This document shows positions 1-8,259 of a stretch of 11,794 nt of DNA, one piece after another. The notes under the pieces were generated by a model that searched no databases, was not told the DNA's origin, and saw nothing but the letters and a program-made list of their open reading frames with translations. Numbering within the stretch: position 1 is the stretch's first letter; each line of letters begins with the position of its first letter. This DNA is from a bacterium HR27 (GTDB taxonomy: Bacteria > Chloroflexota > Chloroflexia > Thermomicrobiales > Thermomicrobiaceae): positions 1 to 11,794 of the forward strand of contig BEID01000010.1 of the NCBI GenBank assembly GCA_002898975.1, in the 5' to 3' direction. The translations under genes were made by a program, and so were the position numbers.

Positions 1-1467
1 CTGTCGCTTCCCGTCACCGTTCCGCTCCGGCCAGCTCGCCAGCGTGAAGAGCGGCACCAGCTGGTCACGCAGGCGGAAGACATCCTGCTCACCGTAGTGC
101 TCGATGTCCCGATCGGTAATGAGCACGATCTCCTGGACGACGTTATAGGGAATGCCGAGCAGGTATCCCCGCGCAGTGAAGACGAGCGTATTCATCACCG
201 AGACCGAGGTCGGCACGACGAGGCGGATCGTCGTCCCCTGCCCGGGCACCGAGGAGATGGTCAGGTTCCCGCCCAGTTCCTGCATCCGCACCGCCACGAC
301 ATCCAGCCCCACGCCGCGGCCGGAAAGCTCGGTCGCCTGGTCGCGCGTCGAGAAGCCCGGCCGCAAGAGCAGCGCGTTGAGTTCCGCCTCGGTCAGCGTG
401 GCCGCTTCCCGCGCACTGACGAACCCACGCTCGACCGCCTTCTGCCGTACCGCCTCGTAGTCGATCCCTTTCCCGTCGTCGCTCACCTCGATGACCAGGT
501 TCGACCCCTCGCGACTCGCTCGCAGCGTGATCCGCCCACGCGACGGCTTGCCGTAGGCGATCCGCCGCTCCGGCGATTCGATGCCGTGGTCGACCGCGTT
601 CCGCAAGAGGTGGACGAGCGGGTCGCGCAGCTCCTGGAGGATGCGCCGGTCGACTTCCAGGCGACCGCCGTCGATGACGAGGTCGACCTCTTTCCCGGTG
701 GCACGCGCCGCATCGCGTACGACTCGCGGCATCTGCGAGAACAGCGACGAGATCGGCTGCAGGCGCGTGAGCGCGGCGATGTCCTGCAGCTCGGAGACCA
801 TCACCGAGAGCTTCTTCGACGCGCCGACCAGCTCGCCGTCCTGCAGGTTCGCTGCGAGCGCGGTAATGCGGTTCCGCGTCACCAGCATCTCCTCCGCCAG
901 GCGCCCGAGCCGATCGAGGACGTGCACCGGTACCCGGACGGTCGAACTGGCGAGTTCGGCGTCGCCGGCCCGCAGCTCGTCGCCACGGTGCTCGGCTTCC
1001 GTTGCTGGCTCGCTGCCCACCGCTCCCGCGGCCGCCGGCTCCGCCGGGCTGCCGCTGGTCGCCGCGGGTCGTTGCATCGCGCTCGCCGCCGCCTGCTGGA
1101 GGCGCTCGGTCAGGAGCGGGAGCCCGTCCGGCGGCTCGGCCTGGCCAGCCCGGTGGGCCAGGTAGGCACGCGTCAGCGAGACGGTCTGGAGCAACAGGTC
1201 GACGTGCTCGGGGACAACTGGCGCGCCCTTGCGCAGGACGTCGGCCAGCTGCTCGGCCGCATGGACGAGCGCCACCAGGTCGGTCAGGTTCAAGTACCCG
1301 GCGCTCCCCTTGGTCGAGTGGAGGTGCCGGAACACATCGTTCAGCAGTCGTTCCTTCTCAGCTGCCGATTCGGCACGTTCCAGCTCGACGAGGGCCGGCT
1401 CGATCGCCTCGAGCCGCTCCCGCGTCTCCTCGATGAACATCTCGATCAGCTCGCGATCCTCACCCAC
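1..1467 (-). CDS. cheA: Chemotaxis histidine kinase CheA (3' part beyond window)
   Basis: CheA autophosphorylates on a histidine under receptor control and passes the phosphate to CheY and CheB. The first 489 residues are present and the frame is open to the window edge. Residues 1-110 are an Hpt (P1) domain with FRHLHSTKGSAG; H50 is the expected phospho-histidine. Residues 110-172 are an Ala/Pro/Gly-rich linker, with no room for a CheY-binding P2 domain. Residues 173-268 form the P3 dimerisation helices. The P4 ATPase follows, with the N-box around H286, N290 and DHGIE, the G1 box DDGKGID (330-336) and the G2 box GRGVGLDVV (383-391). A P5 CheW-like domain begins near 422 and is cut off. The GTG start is chosen because a GAGGAGGA ribosome site lies about 8 bases upstream; the nearer ATG at 1475 is out of frame and stops after four codons. 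It lies 37 bases after the receptor gene, so the two are probably co-transcribed. Confidence 0.97.
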   Translation of the reverse strand, partial: MGEDRELIEMFIEETRERLEAIEPALVELERAESAAEKERLLNDVFRHLHSTKGSAGYLNLTDLVALVHAAEQLADVLRKGAPVVPEHVDLLLQTVSLTRAYLAHRAGQAEPPDGLPLLTERLQQAAASAMQRPAATSGSPAEPAAAGAVGSEPATEAEHRGDELRAGDAELASSTVRVPVHVLDRLGRLAEEMLVTRNRITALAANLQDGELVGASKKLSVMVSELQDIAALTRLQPISSLFSQMPRVVRDAARATGKEVDLVIDGGRLEVDRRILQELRDPLVHLLRNAVDHGIESPERRIAYGKPSRGRITLRASREGSNLVIEVSDDGKGIDYEAVRQKAVERGFVSAREAATLTEAELNALLLRPGFSTRDQATELSGRGVGLDVVAVRMQELGGNLTISSVPGQGTTIRLVVPTSVSVMNTLVFTARGYLLGIPYNVVQEIVLITDRDIEHYGEQDVFRLRDQLVPLFTLASWPERNGDGKRQ

Positions 1468-1504
1468 GGTTCATGTCCTCCTCTGCCGCATCCCTGCCTG
1501 ACCC

Positions 1505-3613
1505 TCACCAAGCACTGCGACCGTTGCCCAACCACGAGGCATGCACCGGAACCGGCCCGACCGTTTCGTCAGCCTCGCCGTACCCGTTGCCGCGCAGCGG
1601 AGTCGCTTCGTCATGGGTCGAGACCGCCGCCGACTCCGCCTCCACCCGGAACCGCTCCACCAGCTTGGCCAGCTGCTCGGCCAGCCCGACGAGGTGCTCG
1701 GCCGCAGCGGCGATCTCGCCGACCTGCGTCGCCATCTCCTCGGTCGCCGCGGAGACCTCTTCGGCAGCAGCAGCGTTCTGTTCGGCGACGGCCGTCACCT
1801 GCCGGATCGAGCCGCGCACCTGTTCGGCGGTCGAGGACAACTCACTGGCCGATGCCGCGTTCTCCTCGGCGATCGCTGCGGTGTCCTCCATCGTCGCCCG
1901 CAACTCGGCGCTCCGCTTGGCGATCTCCTCGAGCGACTGCAGCAGCTCCTGGTTCCGCTGCGCGACTTCCTCGGCTGCCTGGCGGATCGCCGCGAAGACC
2001 TCCGCCACTTCCCGTGCCTCGCTGCTCACCTGGGCGACAGAGCCGGCGCTCTCGGCCATCGCTGTCACGGCCTGCTCCACGGTGCGCTGGATCCCCTGCA
2101 CCATCTGGGCGATCTCCTGCGTCGAGGCCGCTGAGCGCTCGGCCAGCTTGCGCACCTCCTCGGCCACGACCGCGAACCCCTTGCCCGCCTCACCGGCCCG
2201 GGCCGCCTCGATCGCTGCGTTGAGCGCCAGGAGGTTCGTCTGCTCGGTGAGATCGGTGATCACCTCGACGATCTGCCCGATCTGCTTGGAACGCTCGCCG
2301 AGCTCCTGGATCGCCCGGGCCGTCTCCTCGACCTGCTTGCGGACCTTCTCCATGGCCCCGAGCGTCCGTTGCACGACCTGCCCACCGCTCTCGGCCTGCT
2401 CGCGATTCCGACCAGCCTGCTGCGTCACTGCGCGCGCCAGCTCGCCGACCCGCTGGTTGCGCTCCGCCATCTGCTGGACCAGGTCGGTCGCCCGCTGGAG
2501 CGCGTGCCCCTGCTCCTGCGCCGCCTTGGCGACAGCCTGGATCGTCTGTGTCATCTCGTCGATCGCCGTGGAAGCGCTGGTCACCTGTTCCGCCTGTGTC
2601 GACGAGCCCTGGGCAACCTCCTGGATCGTACGGGCGACCGCATTGGTCGCGTCGGCGATCTGGGCGGAGAGTGTCTGGGTCTGCGTTCCCGCCTCGGTCA
2701 CCTGGCTCACTGCCCGGCGCACCTGGCCGACCAGCTGGGCCAGGTCAGCCAGCGCCTGTTCGAAGGTCACGCTCACGGCACGCAACCGCTCGATCATGCG
2801 GTCGAATGCGTGGGCCATCCGGGCGAGTTCGTCGCGGCCGCGCACCCCTAACGGCTCGGTGGTCACCGTGAAGCGGGCAGTGAGGTTACCGGCCGCCAGC
2901 TGAGCGAGCGCGGCCTCCAGCGCCGCCAGCTCCTGCTCCGCAAGCTGCTGGCTCGCCTTAGCGACTGCGCTCACCGTGCGCAGAGCCGGCCGCAGCACGA
3001 GCACCCCGACGACGAGCGCGACGATCGCGAGCCCAGCAGCACCGAGCATGGCGAACTGGAGCTGCGTCAAGCGCGTTTTGGCCCGCTGAGCTAACGCTGC
3101 CGCATCGGCAGTCGAAGCGCCTTCGACATCACGGATCGCCTGGAGGAGCGCGTCGAACTTTTGCGCCCCGTCACCGGTCATGTTCTGCTGCGCGGCGACG
3201 AGATCGTACTTGCGCGAGAGCTGCAGGGTGCGTTCCGCCGACTGGCGATAGGCGGTCCAAGCGTCGCGTAGCGCAGTCACCGTCGCATGCTCTTCCGGCG
3301 TGTGCGCGGTGGCCGCCAACGTGTCGAGGTCTGCGGCGATCTCTTGATCGAGCTGTGCGATCCGCTCGTCGAGTTGCTTGCGGTAATCTGCGTTGGTCGT
3401 CGCACCGACGTGCGCGACGACGTTCGTGCGCACCTCGAGCATCCGGCGTGACACCTTACTGACGGTAACCAGAACGGTATTCATCTCGCTGACTTGTTCG
3501 ACATCGTCTCGGCTATTCCCGAGCCAGAACCACCCCACCGCACCGAGCAGGACGAAGACCACCGCCATCGCGGCGATGATGCCGAGGACCTTTTCGCGGA
3601 AACCGACCGTCAT
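1505..3613 (-). CDS. Methyl-accepting chemotaxis protein (transmembrane receptor)
   Basis: This is a 702-aa membrane receptor that controls CheA. A short N-terminal tail leads into transmembrane helix 1 (about 9-31). Residues 32-187 are an all-helical extracytoplasmic region that looks like a four-helix-bundle sensor (4HB_MCP type), and TM2 is about 188-208. A HAMP region follows, ending near [17 protein letters not shown] (261-277). The rest is the long cytoplasmic coiled coil, with the conserved signalling tip at about 448-500 ([20 protein letters not shown] and [18 protein letters not shown]). Likely methylation segments rich in E/Q with A-S/T pairs lie near 335-360 and 585-630. The 40-residue tail lacks a C-terminal NWETF-type CheR docking peptide. 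The ATG at 3613 is preferred over the codon at 3643 because AAAGGGG precedes it by about 7 bases and TM1 then starts close to the N-terminus. The ligand cannot be inferred. Confidence 0.97.
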   Translation of the reverse strand: MTVGFREKVLGIIAAMAVVFVLLGAVGWFWLGNSRDDVEQVSEMNTVLVTVSKVSRRMLEVRTNVVAHVGATTNADYRKQLDERIAQLDQEIAADLDTLAATAHTPEEHATVTALRDAWTAYRQSAERTLQLSRKYDLVAAQQNMTGDGAQKFDALLQAIRDVEGASTADAAALAQRAKTRLTQLQFAMLGAAGLAIVALVVGVLVLRPALRTVSAVAKASQQLAEQELAALEAALAQLAAGNLTARFTVTTEPLGVRGRDELARMAHAFDRMIERLRAVSVTFEQALADLAQLVGQVRRAVSQVTEAGTQTQTLSAQIADATNAVARTIQEVAQGSSTQAEQVTSASTAIDEMTQTIQAVAKAAQEQGHALQRATDLVQQMAERNQRVGELARAVTQQAGRNREQAESGGQVVQRTLGAMEKVRKQVEETARAIQELGERSKQIGQIVEVITDLTEQTNLLALNAAIEAARAGEAGKGFAVVAEEVRKLAERSAASTQEIAQMVQGIQRTVEQAVTAMAESAGSVAQVSSEAREVAEVFAAIRQAAEEVAQRNQELLQSLEEIAKRSAELRATMEDTAAIAEENAASASELSSTAEQVRGSIRQVTAVAEQNAAAAEEVSAATEEMATQVGEIAAAAEHLVGLAEQLAKLVERFRVEAESAAVSTHDEATPLRGNGYGEADETVGPVPVHASWLGNGRSAW

Positions 3614-3656
3614 CCTTCCGCCCCTTTCGTACCCTGCGTTCACGTCCCATTCCGAG

Positions 3657-3684
3657 GTTTCGGAAGGAACTGGCTGGCACTTGA
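3657..3684 (-). promoter_or_regulatory. Candidate sigma-28 promoter of the receptor-cheA unit
   Basis: On the minus strand TCAAG (3680-3684), 16 bases, then CCGAAAC (3657-3663). This resembles the flagellar sigma-28 pattern TAAAG - about 15-16 - (G)CCGATAT. It ends 43 bases before the ATG at 3613. The -10 part lies inside a perfect 6-bp dyad with a 4-base loop, TTCCGA-ggtt-TCGGAA (3650-3665), which could be an operator or just a hairpin in the transcript. The same spacing recurs before the other three units. Confidence 0.5.
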
Positions 3685-3772
3685 GTGACGAGCGTCGATC
3701 CGGGACTTCCCGGCCAGACTGCCCCTGACCGCTTTCCTAGGACGAGCGACGCGGTGCGCTCCTGGCCCAGCC

Positions 3773-3918
3773 GGGCGCGGCGCGCTGCGCCCGGCAGCGC
3801 CTTTCGGCGCGGCAAGCGACCGCCCAGTCTTCGCACGCGGTCGAACACCCCTCACTCCCGCCGCGACCGCGACCTCCCCCTCCGCGTTGTCCCCGTAGGG
3901 GCGACGCGTGCGTCGCCC
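3773..3918 (+). repeat. 146-bp composite repeat, copy 1 (hairpin at each end)
   Basis: The unit starts with a near-perfect hairpin GGGCGCGGC-GC-GCTGCGCCC (3773-3792) and ends with a perfect one, GGGCGACGC-GT-GCGTCGCCC (3899-3918), preceded by GTAG. The same unit, inverted, is at 8854-9000. Shared blocks include the terminal hairpins, GCGGCAA.CGACCGC, GTCTTCGCACG.GGT, CCCTCAC.CCCG and CCCCCTCCGCGTTGTCCCC. I see no credible ORF in it. Confidence 0.75.
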
Positions 3919-3926
3919 ACAAACCA

Positions 3927-3986
3927 CCCCTCACCCCCGGCTCGCTCCGCTCGCCACCCCCTCTCCCGCGCGGTGCGGGAGAGGGG
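3927..3986 (+). repeat. 60-bp repeat, copy 1
   Basis: It begins CCCCTCACCCCCGGCTCGC and ends in a strong hairpin: CCCCTCTCCCGC (3958-3969), a 5-base loop, GCGGGAGAGGGG (3975-3986). The inverted copy at 8321-8380 differs by one deleted T and one extra end base, so the pair is recent or kept alike by conversion. Confidence 0.85.
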
Positions 3987-4048
3987 CACATACGTGTCGC
4001 GTCCGTCTGGGTGGAAACGGGTTCGGTTCTCCGGGCTGACGGCCCGAC

Positions 4049-4168
4049 GGGTCAGGCACGCCTGACCCCTACAGAGAGAACGGCAGGGCTGTGCGGCGAC
4101 CGTGACCAACAATCGGTGACGGTGGGTACATCGACGTCCGTCCTGTAGGGGCGAGGCGTGCCTCGCCC
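4049..4168 (-). repeat. 120-bp paired-hairpin (BIME/MITE-like) unit, copy 1
   Basis: Two hairpins face away from each other: GGGTCAGGC-AC-GCCTGACCC (4049-4068) followed by CTAC, and GTAG followed by GGGCGAGGC-GT-GCCTCGCCC (4149-4168). The interior is bounded by a perfect 9-bp inverted repeat, CCCCTACAG (4066-4074) and CTGTAGGGG (4143-4151). At its centre is an imperfect dyad, CCGTGACC...GGTGACGG. Related units in the other orientation are at 8436-8565 and 8658-8779. The interior is too short for a transposase, so any mobility would depend on an enzyme encoded elsewhere. Confidence 0.8.
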
Positions 4169-4266
4169 AGCCGCGCCGGAGGCACGGCCATTGTCACGCG
4201 TCGCCGTACTCTCGGTGCCGGCACTGCGACATACGAACGGGGTTTGCCAGCCCTACCAGACCGGAT

Positions 4267-4287
4267 GGGTCAGGCGACGCCCGACCC
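4267..4287. repeat. Degenerate hairpin of the GGGTCAGGC family
   Basis: GGGTCAGGC-GAC-GCCCGACCC is an imperfect family member, followed by a decayed second one (GGGTCACGCGGG). It lies about 55 bases beyond the stop codon of the last gene in the cheRB operon. It might help end that transcript, although no T-run follows it on the minus strand. Confidence 0.5.
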
Positions 4288-4340
4288 GACGGGTCACGCG
4301 GGTGAGAGGGGACAGGCAGTACACCCGACCGCGACAGCCG

Positions 4341-5090
4341 TCACTTCCACTGCCCGGTGCTTGCGAGCCAGGCGGTCTTGTCCTTCTCCTTACCGTCCGG
4401 CGCGCCCCACAACGCCTTCAGCGCCAGCGCCTCCGGCACCACGAAGAGCCAGACCGTCTGCTTCTCGTACTGCGGCGGTTGTCCCTTCTGCGGTTTCACC
4501 GGGCGCTCGCTGTACCCGAAGCTCGCCTGCAAGACGAGCCACTTGCCGTCGCGCAGCTCAGCGGGGAACTGGGCCGGTACCACCGCTTCCACACCGTCGA
4601 GCAGGATGTACAGCGGCCGCTCCAGCTTGTTCCGCCAGGCGCGCGCCAGCACCCCGCAGGTGACGACATTGCAGACCTCGTGATAGGCCGCGAGGTCCAT
4701 CTCCTGCGCCTCGCTGAGCTGGACGCCATCCGTGTCGACCACCGGTGCCTCGCGCGTCGCCGGCGGACGACGCATCCCGATCGCACCCCAGTCCAGCGCC
4801 TCGGCGAGCGGTTGCAGGAGAAACGCCGGTACCTGCTCGTCCTGCAGGTTCACGCGGAAGCGCGCCAGTGCCCAGCCCGACCGCGCTGGAAACTTACCCG
4901 GATCGAAGACCGCTCCGACGATCGATTCCGGTAGGAACCCGACGCTGATACCGAGCAGCGTCGAGAGGTTCTCCGCCACAGTTGGCAAGAGATACTGCTC
5001 CCAGAGCACCGCCCGGAACTTCTGCGGCACCTTCGGATTCCGCGTCAACGGTGCCGAAGCTGGGAAGACGGGTGCGACCTTGACCGACAT
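4341..5090 (-). CDS. Uncharacterised chemotaxis-operon protein with a CheC/CheX-like E-x-x-N motif
   Basis: A 249-aa soluble protein that I cannot assign to a named family. It has no signal peptide or membrane segment. The N-terminal half has a helix-like stretch (KFRAVLWEQYLLPTVAENLSTLL, roughly 24-46). At 125-155 comes LSEAQEMDLAAYHEVCNVV followed by CGVLARAW, where E138 and N141 have the spacing of the catalytic E-x-x-N of CheC and CheX phosphatases. The C-terminal part alternates beta-like segments (YILLDGVEAVVP, WLVLQASFGY, QTVWLFVVP) and ends in a Lys-rich stretch. The start at 5090 is supported by AGGAG about 6 bases upstream. It is 19 bases after the CheX-like gene and is probably translated from the same mRNA. 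A CheY-phosphate phosphatase, or a decayed CheX paralogue acting as an adaptor, would fit. A role at the motor switch is possible, but I see no FliM/FliN signature. Confidence 0.85.
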   Translation of the reverse strand: MSVKVAPVFPASAPLTRNPKVPQKFRAVLWEQYLLPTVAENLSTLLGISVGFLPESIVGAVFDPGKFPARSGWALARFRVNLQDEQVPAFLLQPLAEALDWGAIGMRRPPATREAPVVDTDGVQLSEAQEMDLAAYHEVCNVVTCGVLARAWRNKLERPLYILLDGVEAVVPAQFPAELRDGKWLVLQASFGYSERPVKPQKGQPPQYEKQTVWLFVVPEALALKALWGAPDGKEKDKTAWLASTGQWK

Positions 5091-5109
5091 CGTTCGCTCC
5101 TCGCTGCTG

Positions 5110-5622
5110 CTAGCTCTCCTTCGCGGCGAACCCGACGTCGAGCGTCGGCTGGTCCGGCAGTCCGACCTGGACCCGCACCGCCGCGCCGCTCGCCAGGCTC
5201 GCGCCGACATTGAGGCTCTTGGCCCCACTCACGTACACCGGTAACCCGAGCCCCATCTGCAACCCGACGCTCGCCAGATGGCGCTGGATTTGCCCTGCCA
5301 GGATGTTGGTGAGTTCCCGGACGGCATCTTGCAACATCTCGTCCTCCCCGTCCGGGCGCTCCCCGAGCAGCACCTCGGCGACCGAGGCGAGCGCTTCCAG
5401 CTCCCCACCCAGCCAGACGACCGCCTGGAAACCGCCTCCGCTGGTGTCGACCACCGTGACGAGCGCGATCCCGACCGGCGGATGCGCCCAGGGGAGTTCG
5501 GCCTCACCGAGTACGGTCACTTCCGCCCCGCACAGCAGCTCCAGGGCCTCACGCGCAGCTTGCCCGATGAACTCGACCAGCCGACCGCTCGTCGTCAGCT
5601 CCTGCACGATCGCGTGGCTCAC
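5110..5622 (-). CDS. cheX: CheX-like chemotaxis phosphatase
   Basis: A 170-aa protein with the fold signature of the CheX/CheC phosphatases, which remove phosphate from CheY-P and reset the motor signal. The hallmark is DAVRELTNILAGQI at 99-112: E103 and N106 are the expected catalytic pair, followed by the usual I-x-G. Beta-rich segments flank it (VGIALVTVVDT, FQAVVWLGG, VRVQVGLP). Only one E-x-x-N is seen, as in CheX rather than CheC. The GTG at 5622 is chosen because GGAAGGAG lies about 10 bases upstream. An earlier GTG at 5655 would overlap the cheY stop codon (GTGA), adding 11 residues with no family resemblance, and cannot be excluded. It sits 29 bases after cheY, its likely substrate. 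No CheZ is seen in the window. Confidence 0.88.
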   Translation of the reverse strand: MSHAIVQELTTSGRLVEFIGQAAREALELLCGAEVTVLGEAELPWAHPPVGIALVTVVDTSGGGFQAVVWLGGELEALASVAEVLLGERPDGEDEMLQDAVRELTNILAGQIQRHLASVGLQMGLGLPVYVSGAKSLNVGASLASGAAVRVQVGLPDQPTLDVGFAAKES

Positions 5623-5651
5623 GACACTGCTTCTCCTTCCGCACTGCCTCG

Positions 5652-6032
5652 TCACGCCCGAGCCAACAGCATCTCGAGCGCTGCACCGAGTGCCTCGGGC
5701 GTCACCGGCTTGGTGAGCAGGTTGTCGACCCCAGCTTCCTTCGCCTTGAGCATCTGTTCCTCGGTGCTCTGGCTGGTGATCATCAGGATAGGGGTACGCT
5801 TGCCGGTCCCCTGTTCCTTCTCACGTGCAGCGCGCACGAATTCCACGCCGTCCATGCCCGGCATGTTCCAGTCGACGATCACCAGGTCGAACTTCCCGGG
5901 CTCGAACGCGGCCAGTGCTTCCTCCCCGTTGTTCGCCTCGGTCGCTTCGACCTCGTAGCCGACCTGGCGCAACGACCGGACATGCATAACCCGCATCATT
6001 TTCGAATCGTCAGCGATGAGAACCTTCAACAC
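5652..6032 (-). CDS. cheY: Chemotaxis response regulator CheY
   Basis: A stand-alone receiver domain of 126 aa, the usual CheY length. The acidic pair is D8-D9 (LIADDSK), the phosphate acceptor is D54 (VIVDWNMPGMDG), the switch residue is T86 (LMITS) and the conserved lysine is K108 (LLTKP). The position of E. coli Tyr106 is Leu here, which occurs in other CheY proteins. Phosphorylated by CheA, it should bind the flagellar switch. The start is the GTG at 6032, with GGAGGAGG 6 bases upstream; the longer frame to 6158 runs into the preceding gene. It is 34 bases after cheRB and 29 before the CheX-like gene, consistent with one operon. Confidence 0.96.
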   Translation of the reverse strand: MLKVLIADDSKMMRVMHVRSLRQVGYEVEATEANNGEEALAAFEPGKFDLVIVDWNMPGMDGVEFVRAAREKEQGTGKRTPILMITSQSTEEQMLKAKEAGVDNLLTKPVTPEALGAALEMLLARA

Positions 6033-6066
6033 CGTCGACCTCCTCCGCTCTTCTCGATCCGCTCGC

Positions 6067-7968
6067 TCAGCTGCGGGCCAGTGCCGCACCGCGCTGAGCC
6101 CAGCGCACGACCTCACTGGGGATATCGGCAGTCGCCAGCACCTTCTGCACCCCACCACGCGCCAGTGCGGCCTCGATCATTCCCGCCACCACCGCATCTT
6201 CCGGCCGTTGCACGACGGTGTAGGCACCGGCTGCTGCCAGTTCCGCCATCCCGATCGCTCCGTCGTCACCCATTCCGGTCAGCACGACTGCCATCACCCG
6301 CGGGCCGAGTCCGGCCCGCGCCGCCGAGACGAAGGCGCGGTTCACGTTGGGCACGTAGATATCGCCCGGTTCCGGCAGCACCACCTGGATCCGCCCGGCG
6401 CGCGTGAGGAGCACGTTCCGTCCGCCCGGTGCGACGAGCAACGTGTCGGCGGTCAACAGCTCACCGTCCGCCGCCTCGTGTGCCGCGTACTGACCGACGC
6501 GAGCCAGACGTTCGGCGAAGCTGCGCGTGAAGTTGGGCGGCATGTGCTGCACGACGAGGATCCCGATCCCGAGCCCTGCCGGGAGCGCCGCAACCAGCTC
6601 GGTGACGACCGCCGGCCCACCGGTCGAGGACCCGATCAGGAGGAACCGTTCGGCCGGTCGCCGCAGCAGCTCACCCCGCGACACCGCGCCGTTCCGACCG
6701 TTGGCAGTGAGCGCACCGTTCGGCACCGCCGTCTGTCGGCTGAGGAACCCGGTTCCCAGCCGTGCTGGTGCCACAGCGCGGGGACGGGACGAGCATCGCT
6801 GGCGGGCCACCTGCACGGCGTCACCGATCTCCGGTGCCACCCGCCGCAACGCGCCCGGCACGAGTTCCGGCACCACGACGGCCGGCACGCCGCGCACCTG
6901 CGGATGACCTGGCCCGGTCACGATGACCACCGGCCACCCCTCCAGGACAGCCAGGCGCTCGAGGACCGAACGGTCTTCGAGCGCGTCCAGGAGTACGACC
7001 GCTGTTCCCTCCTCTTCGAGGTGTGCCCGCGCTTCGTCGATCGAGCGGACTTCACCGATGACCTCGATGGTGGGGAGCAGACGCAGCGCCTGCCGGATGG
7101 CAACCCGGCTGACCGGCGTATGGCTGACGAGGAGCACCCGCGTCCGCTCGCCGGATTCAGCTGTCCTGGACATCGCTGGCTGGCGCTTGCGGTACAGGTA
7201 CGCTCCTGCGACCGACACCCGCTCGAGCTCGGGCGGCGGCTTGTCGAGTGTCTCGGCCGACCCGATGACCAGGATCCCACCCGGGAGCAGCGCCTCGACG
7301 AAGCGGCGGACGATCTCGGCCCGGTGCTCGGCCGTAAAGTACATCAGCGTGTTTCGGCAGAAGATCACCGCGAAGGGCCCGGGCGAGAGTCGCTCGATGA
7401 GGTTGACCTGCTCGAAGCGCACGCGCTGGCGGATCGGTTCGCGCACGCACCACAGTTCGCCACGCTTTTCGACGTGTGACCGTGCGCGTTCCAACCCCTG
7501 GTCGCGGAACGACCACTGCCGGTAACACCCCTCCCGAGCCCGCTGTAGCGCCTCGTGGTCGAAGTCGATTCCCAAGACCTCGAACGGATGACCGAGCGGA
7601 GCCAGCACCTCCTCAGCGGTCATCGCCAGCGAGTACGGTTCCTCACCGCTCGAGCAGCCAGCCGACAGGATGCGCAGCGGCTTTTGCATCTGGGCGAGTT
7701 CGGGGAGCAGCTGACGCAGCGCGTCGAAATGCTTGGGTTCCCGGAAGAAGTAGGTCTCGTTGATCGTCAACCCCTGGCAGATCGCCTCGAGAACCGCCTG
7801 CTCACCGCGCAGCGCACGCTCCAGGAACTCGTCCACGCTGGCCGCACCGAACCGGCGCGCCTCCTGCTGCACGACGCGTGCCAGCCGCTGCCAGAGGAGT
7901 TCGGTGGGACTGAAGCCCAGACACGGGAAGACTTTTTCACCGACCTGTTTGAGGAGTTCCTCGCGCAT
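6067..7968 (-). CDS. cheRB: CheR-CheB fusion: receptor methyltransferase plus methylesterase/deamidase
   Basis: One 633-aa frame holds both adaptation enzymes. CheR (1-263) adds methyl groups from SAM to receptor glutamates; it shows NETYFFRE (70-77), the SAM loop SAGCSSGEEPYS (102-113) and FCRNTLMYF (203-211). Residues 277-378 look like a CheB receiver, but the acidic pair is replaced (VLLVSHTPVS) and the KP motif is lost (PELVP); one Asp (D328, VVLLD) remains. A disordered-looking linker (about 385-435) leads to the CheB esterase (437-630), with S448 in IGSSTGGP, H475 in VVQHMPPN and D569 in GMGDDGAIGM as the catalytic triad. There is no ribosome site before the internal ATG (codon 266), so separate CheB is not evident. 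The ATG at 7968 has AAGGAG 8 bases upstream; a GTG at 7977 is possible and adds three residues. It is first in the operon with cheY, cheX and the 249-aa gene. Confidence 0.95.
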   Translation of the reverse strand: MREELLKQVGEKVFPCLGFSPTELLWQRLARVVQQEARRFGAASVDEFLERALRGEQAVLEAICQGLTINETYFFREPKHFDALRQLLPELAQMQKPLRILSAGCSSGEEPYSLAMTAEEVLAPLGHPFEVLGIDFDHEALQRAREGCYRQWSFRDQGLERARSHVEKRGELWCVREPIRQRVRFEQVNLIERLSPGPFAVIFCRNTLMYFTAEHRAEIVRRFVEALLPGGILVIGSAETLDKPPPELERVSVAGAYLYRKRQPAMSRTAESGERTRVLLVSHTPVSRVAIRQALRLLPTIEVIGEVRSIDEARAHLEEEGTAVVLLDALEDRSVLERLAVLEGWPVVIVTGPGHPQVRGVPAVVVPELVPGALRRVAPEIGDAVQVARQRCSSRPRAVAPARLGTGFLSRQTAVPNGALTANGRNGAVSRGELLRRPAERFLLIGSSTGGPAVVTELVAALPAGLGIGILVVQHMPPNFTRSFAERLARVGQYAAHEAADGELLTADTLLVAPGGRNVLLTRAGRIQVVLPEPGDIYVPNVNRAFVSAARAGLGPRVMAVVLTGMGDDGAIGMAELAAAGAYTVVQRPEDAVVAGMIEAALARGGVQKVLATADIPSEVVRWAQRGAALARS

Positions 7969-8004
7969 ACACTGCACTCCTTACCTCACTGCTCTCAGCA
8001 GCGA

Positions 8005-8032
8005 GATACGGCAGCCGCACGATCCATCTTGA
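8005..8032 (-). promoter_or_regulatory. Candidate sigma-28 promoter of the cheRB operon
   Basis: On the minus strand TCAAG (8028-8032), 16 bases, then CCGTATC (8005-8011), preceded by G. The distance from the -10 to the ATG at 7968 is 36 bases, giving a short leader that contains the ribosome site. The -35 and the spacing match the candidate before the receptor gene. Confidence 0.5.
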
Positions 8033-8164
8033 CTCCGCTCGCTCCCTCCCACACTAGCCCGTTCGTCCTGCATCCCGGTCGCGACCGTTCCTAAGGCGGC
8101 AGGACCGGGGTTTCTCGGTCCGCGGAGGGGAGCCAGGCGCGGTGTAACCGCGGTGAGCGCGGAC

Positions 8165-8184
8165 GGGCGACGCACCCGTCGCCC
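8165..8184. repeat. Variant hairpin of the GGGCGACGC family
   Basis: GGGCGACG-CACC-CGTCGCCC has an 8-bp perfect stem and a 4-base loop instead of the usual 9 and 2. Just before it are two unrelated small dyads, GGACCG...CGGTCC (8102-8121) and CGCGGT-gta-ACCGCG (8138-8152). I see nothing else between 8033 and 8258. Confidence 0.55.
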
Positions 8185-8259
8185 CGACAGGGTTGGGCTG
8201 GTACCTGACGGCCGCCCGTGCATCGTCTCCCTGCGCCGCGCATGCAGCCGTCACCTCCC

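Noticed and set aside
97..2903. Long plus-strand open frames (up to 708 codons) opposite cheA and the receptor gene
   Set aside because: They are antisense shadows of high-GC genes: low-complexity Arg/Pro/Ser protein with no domain signatures, while the minus strand encodes clear CheA and receptor domains.
3773..4287. Hairpins read as ordinary intrinsic terminators
   Set aside because: No T-run follows them on either strand, they come in families with matched partners, and several lie upstream of promoters rather than just after genes. A side role in termination is not excluded.
7150..7185. Internal ATG in cheRB as the start of a separate cheB
   Set aside because: The frame is continuous and no Shine-Dalgarno sequence precedes this ATG.
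6016..7479. 487-codon plus-strand frame opposite cheRB
   Set aside because: The minus-strand frame carries every CheR and CheB catalytic motif; the plus frame shows no recognisable family and has shadow-type composition.
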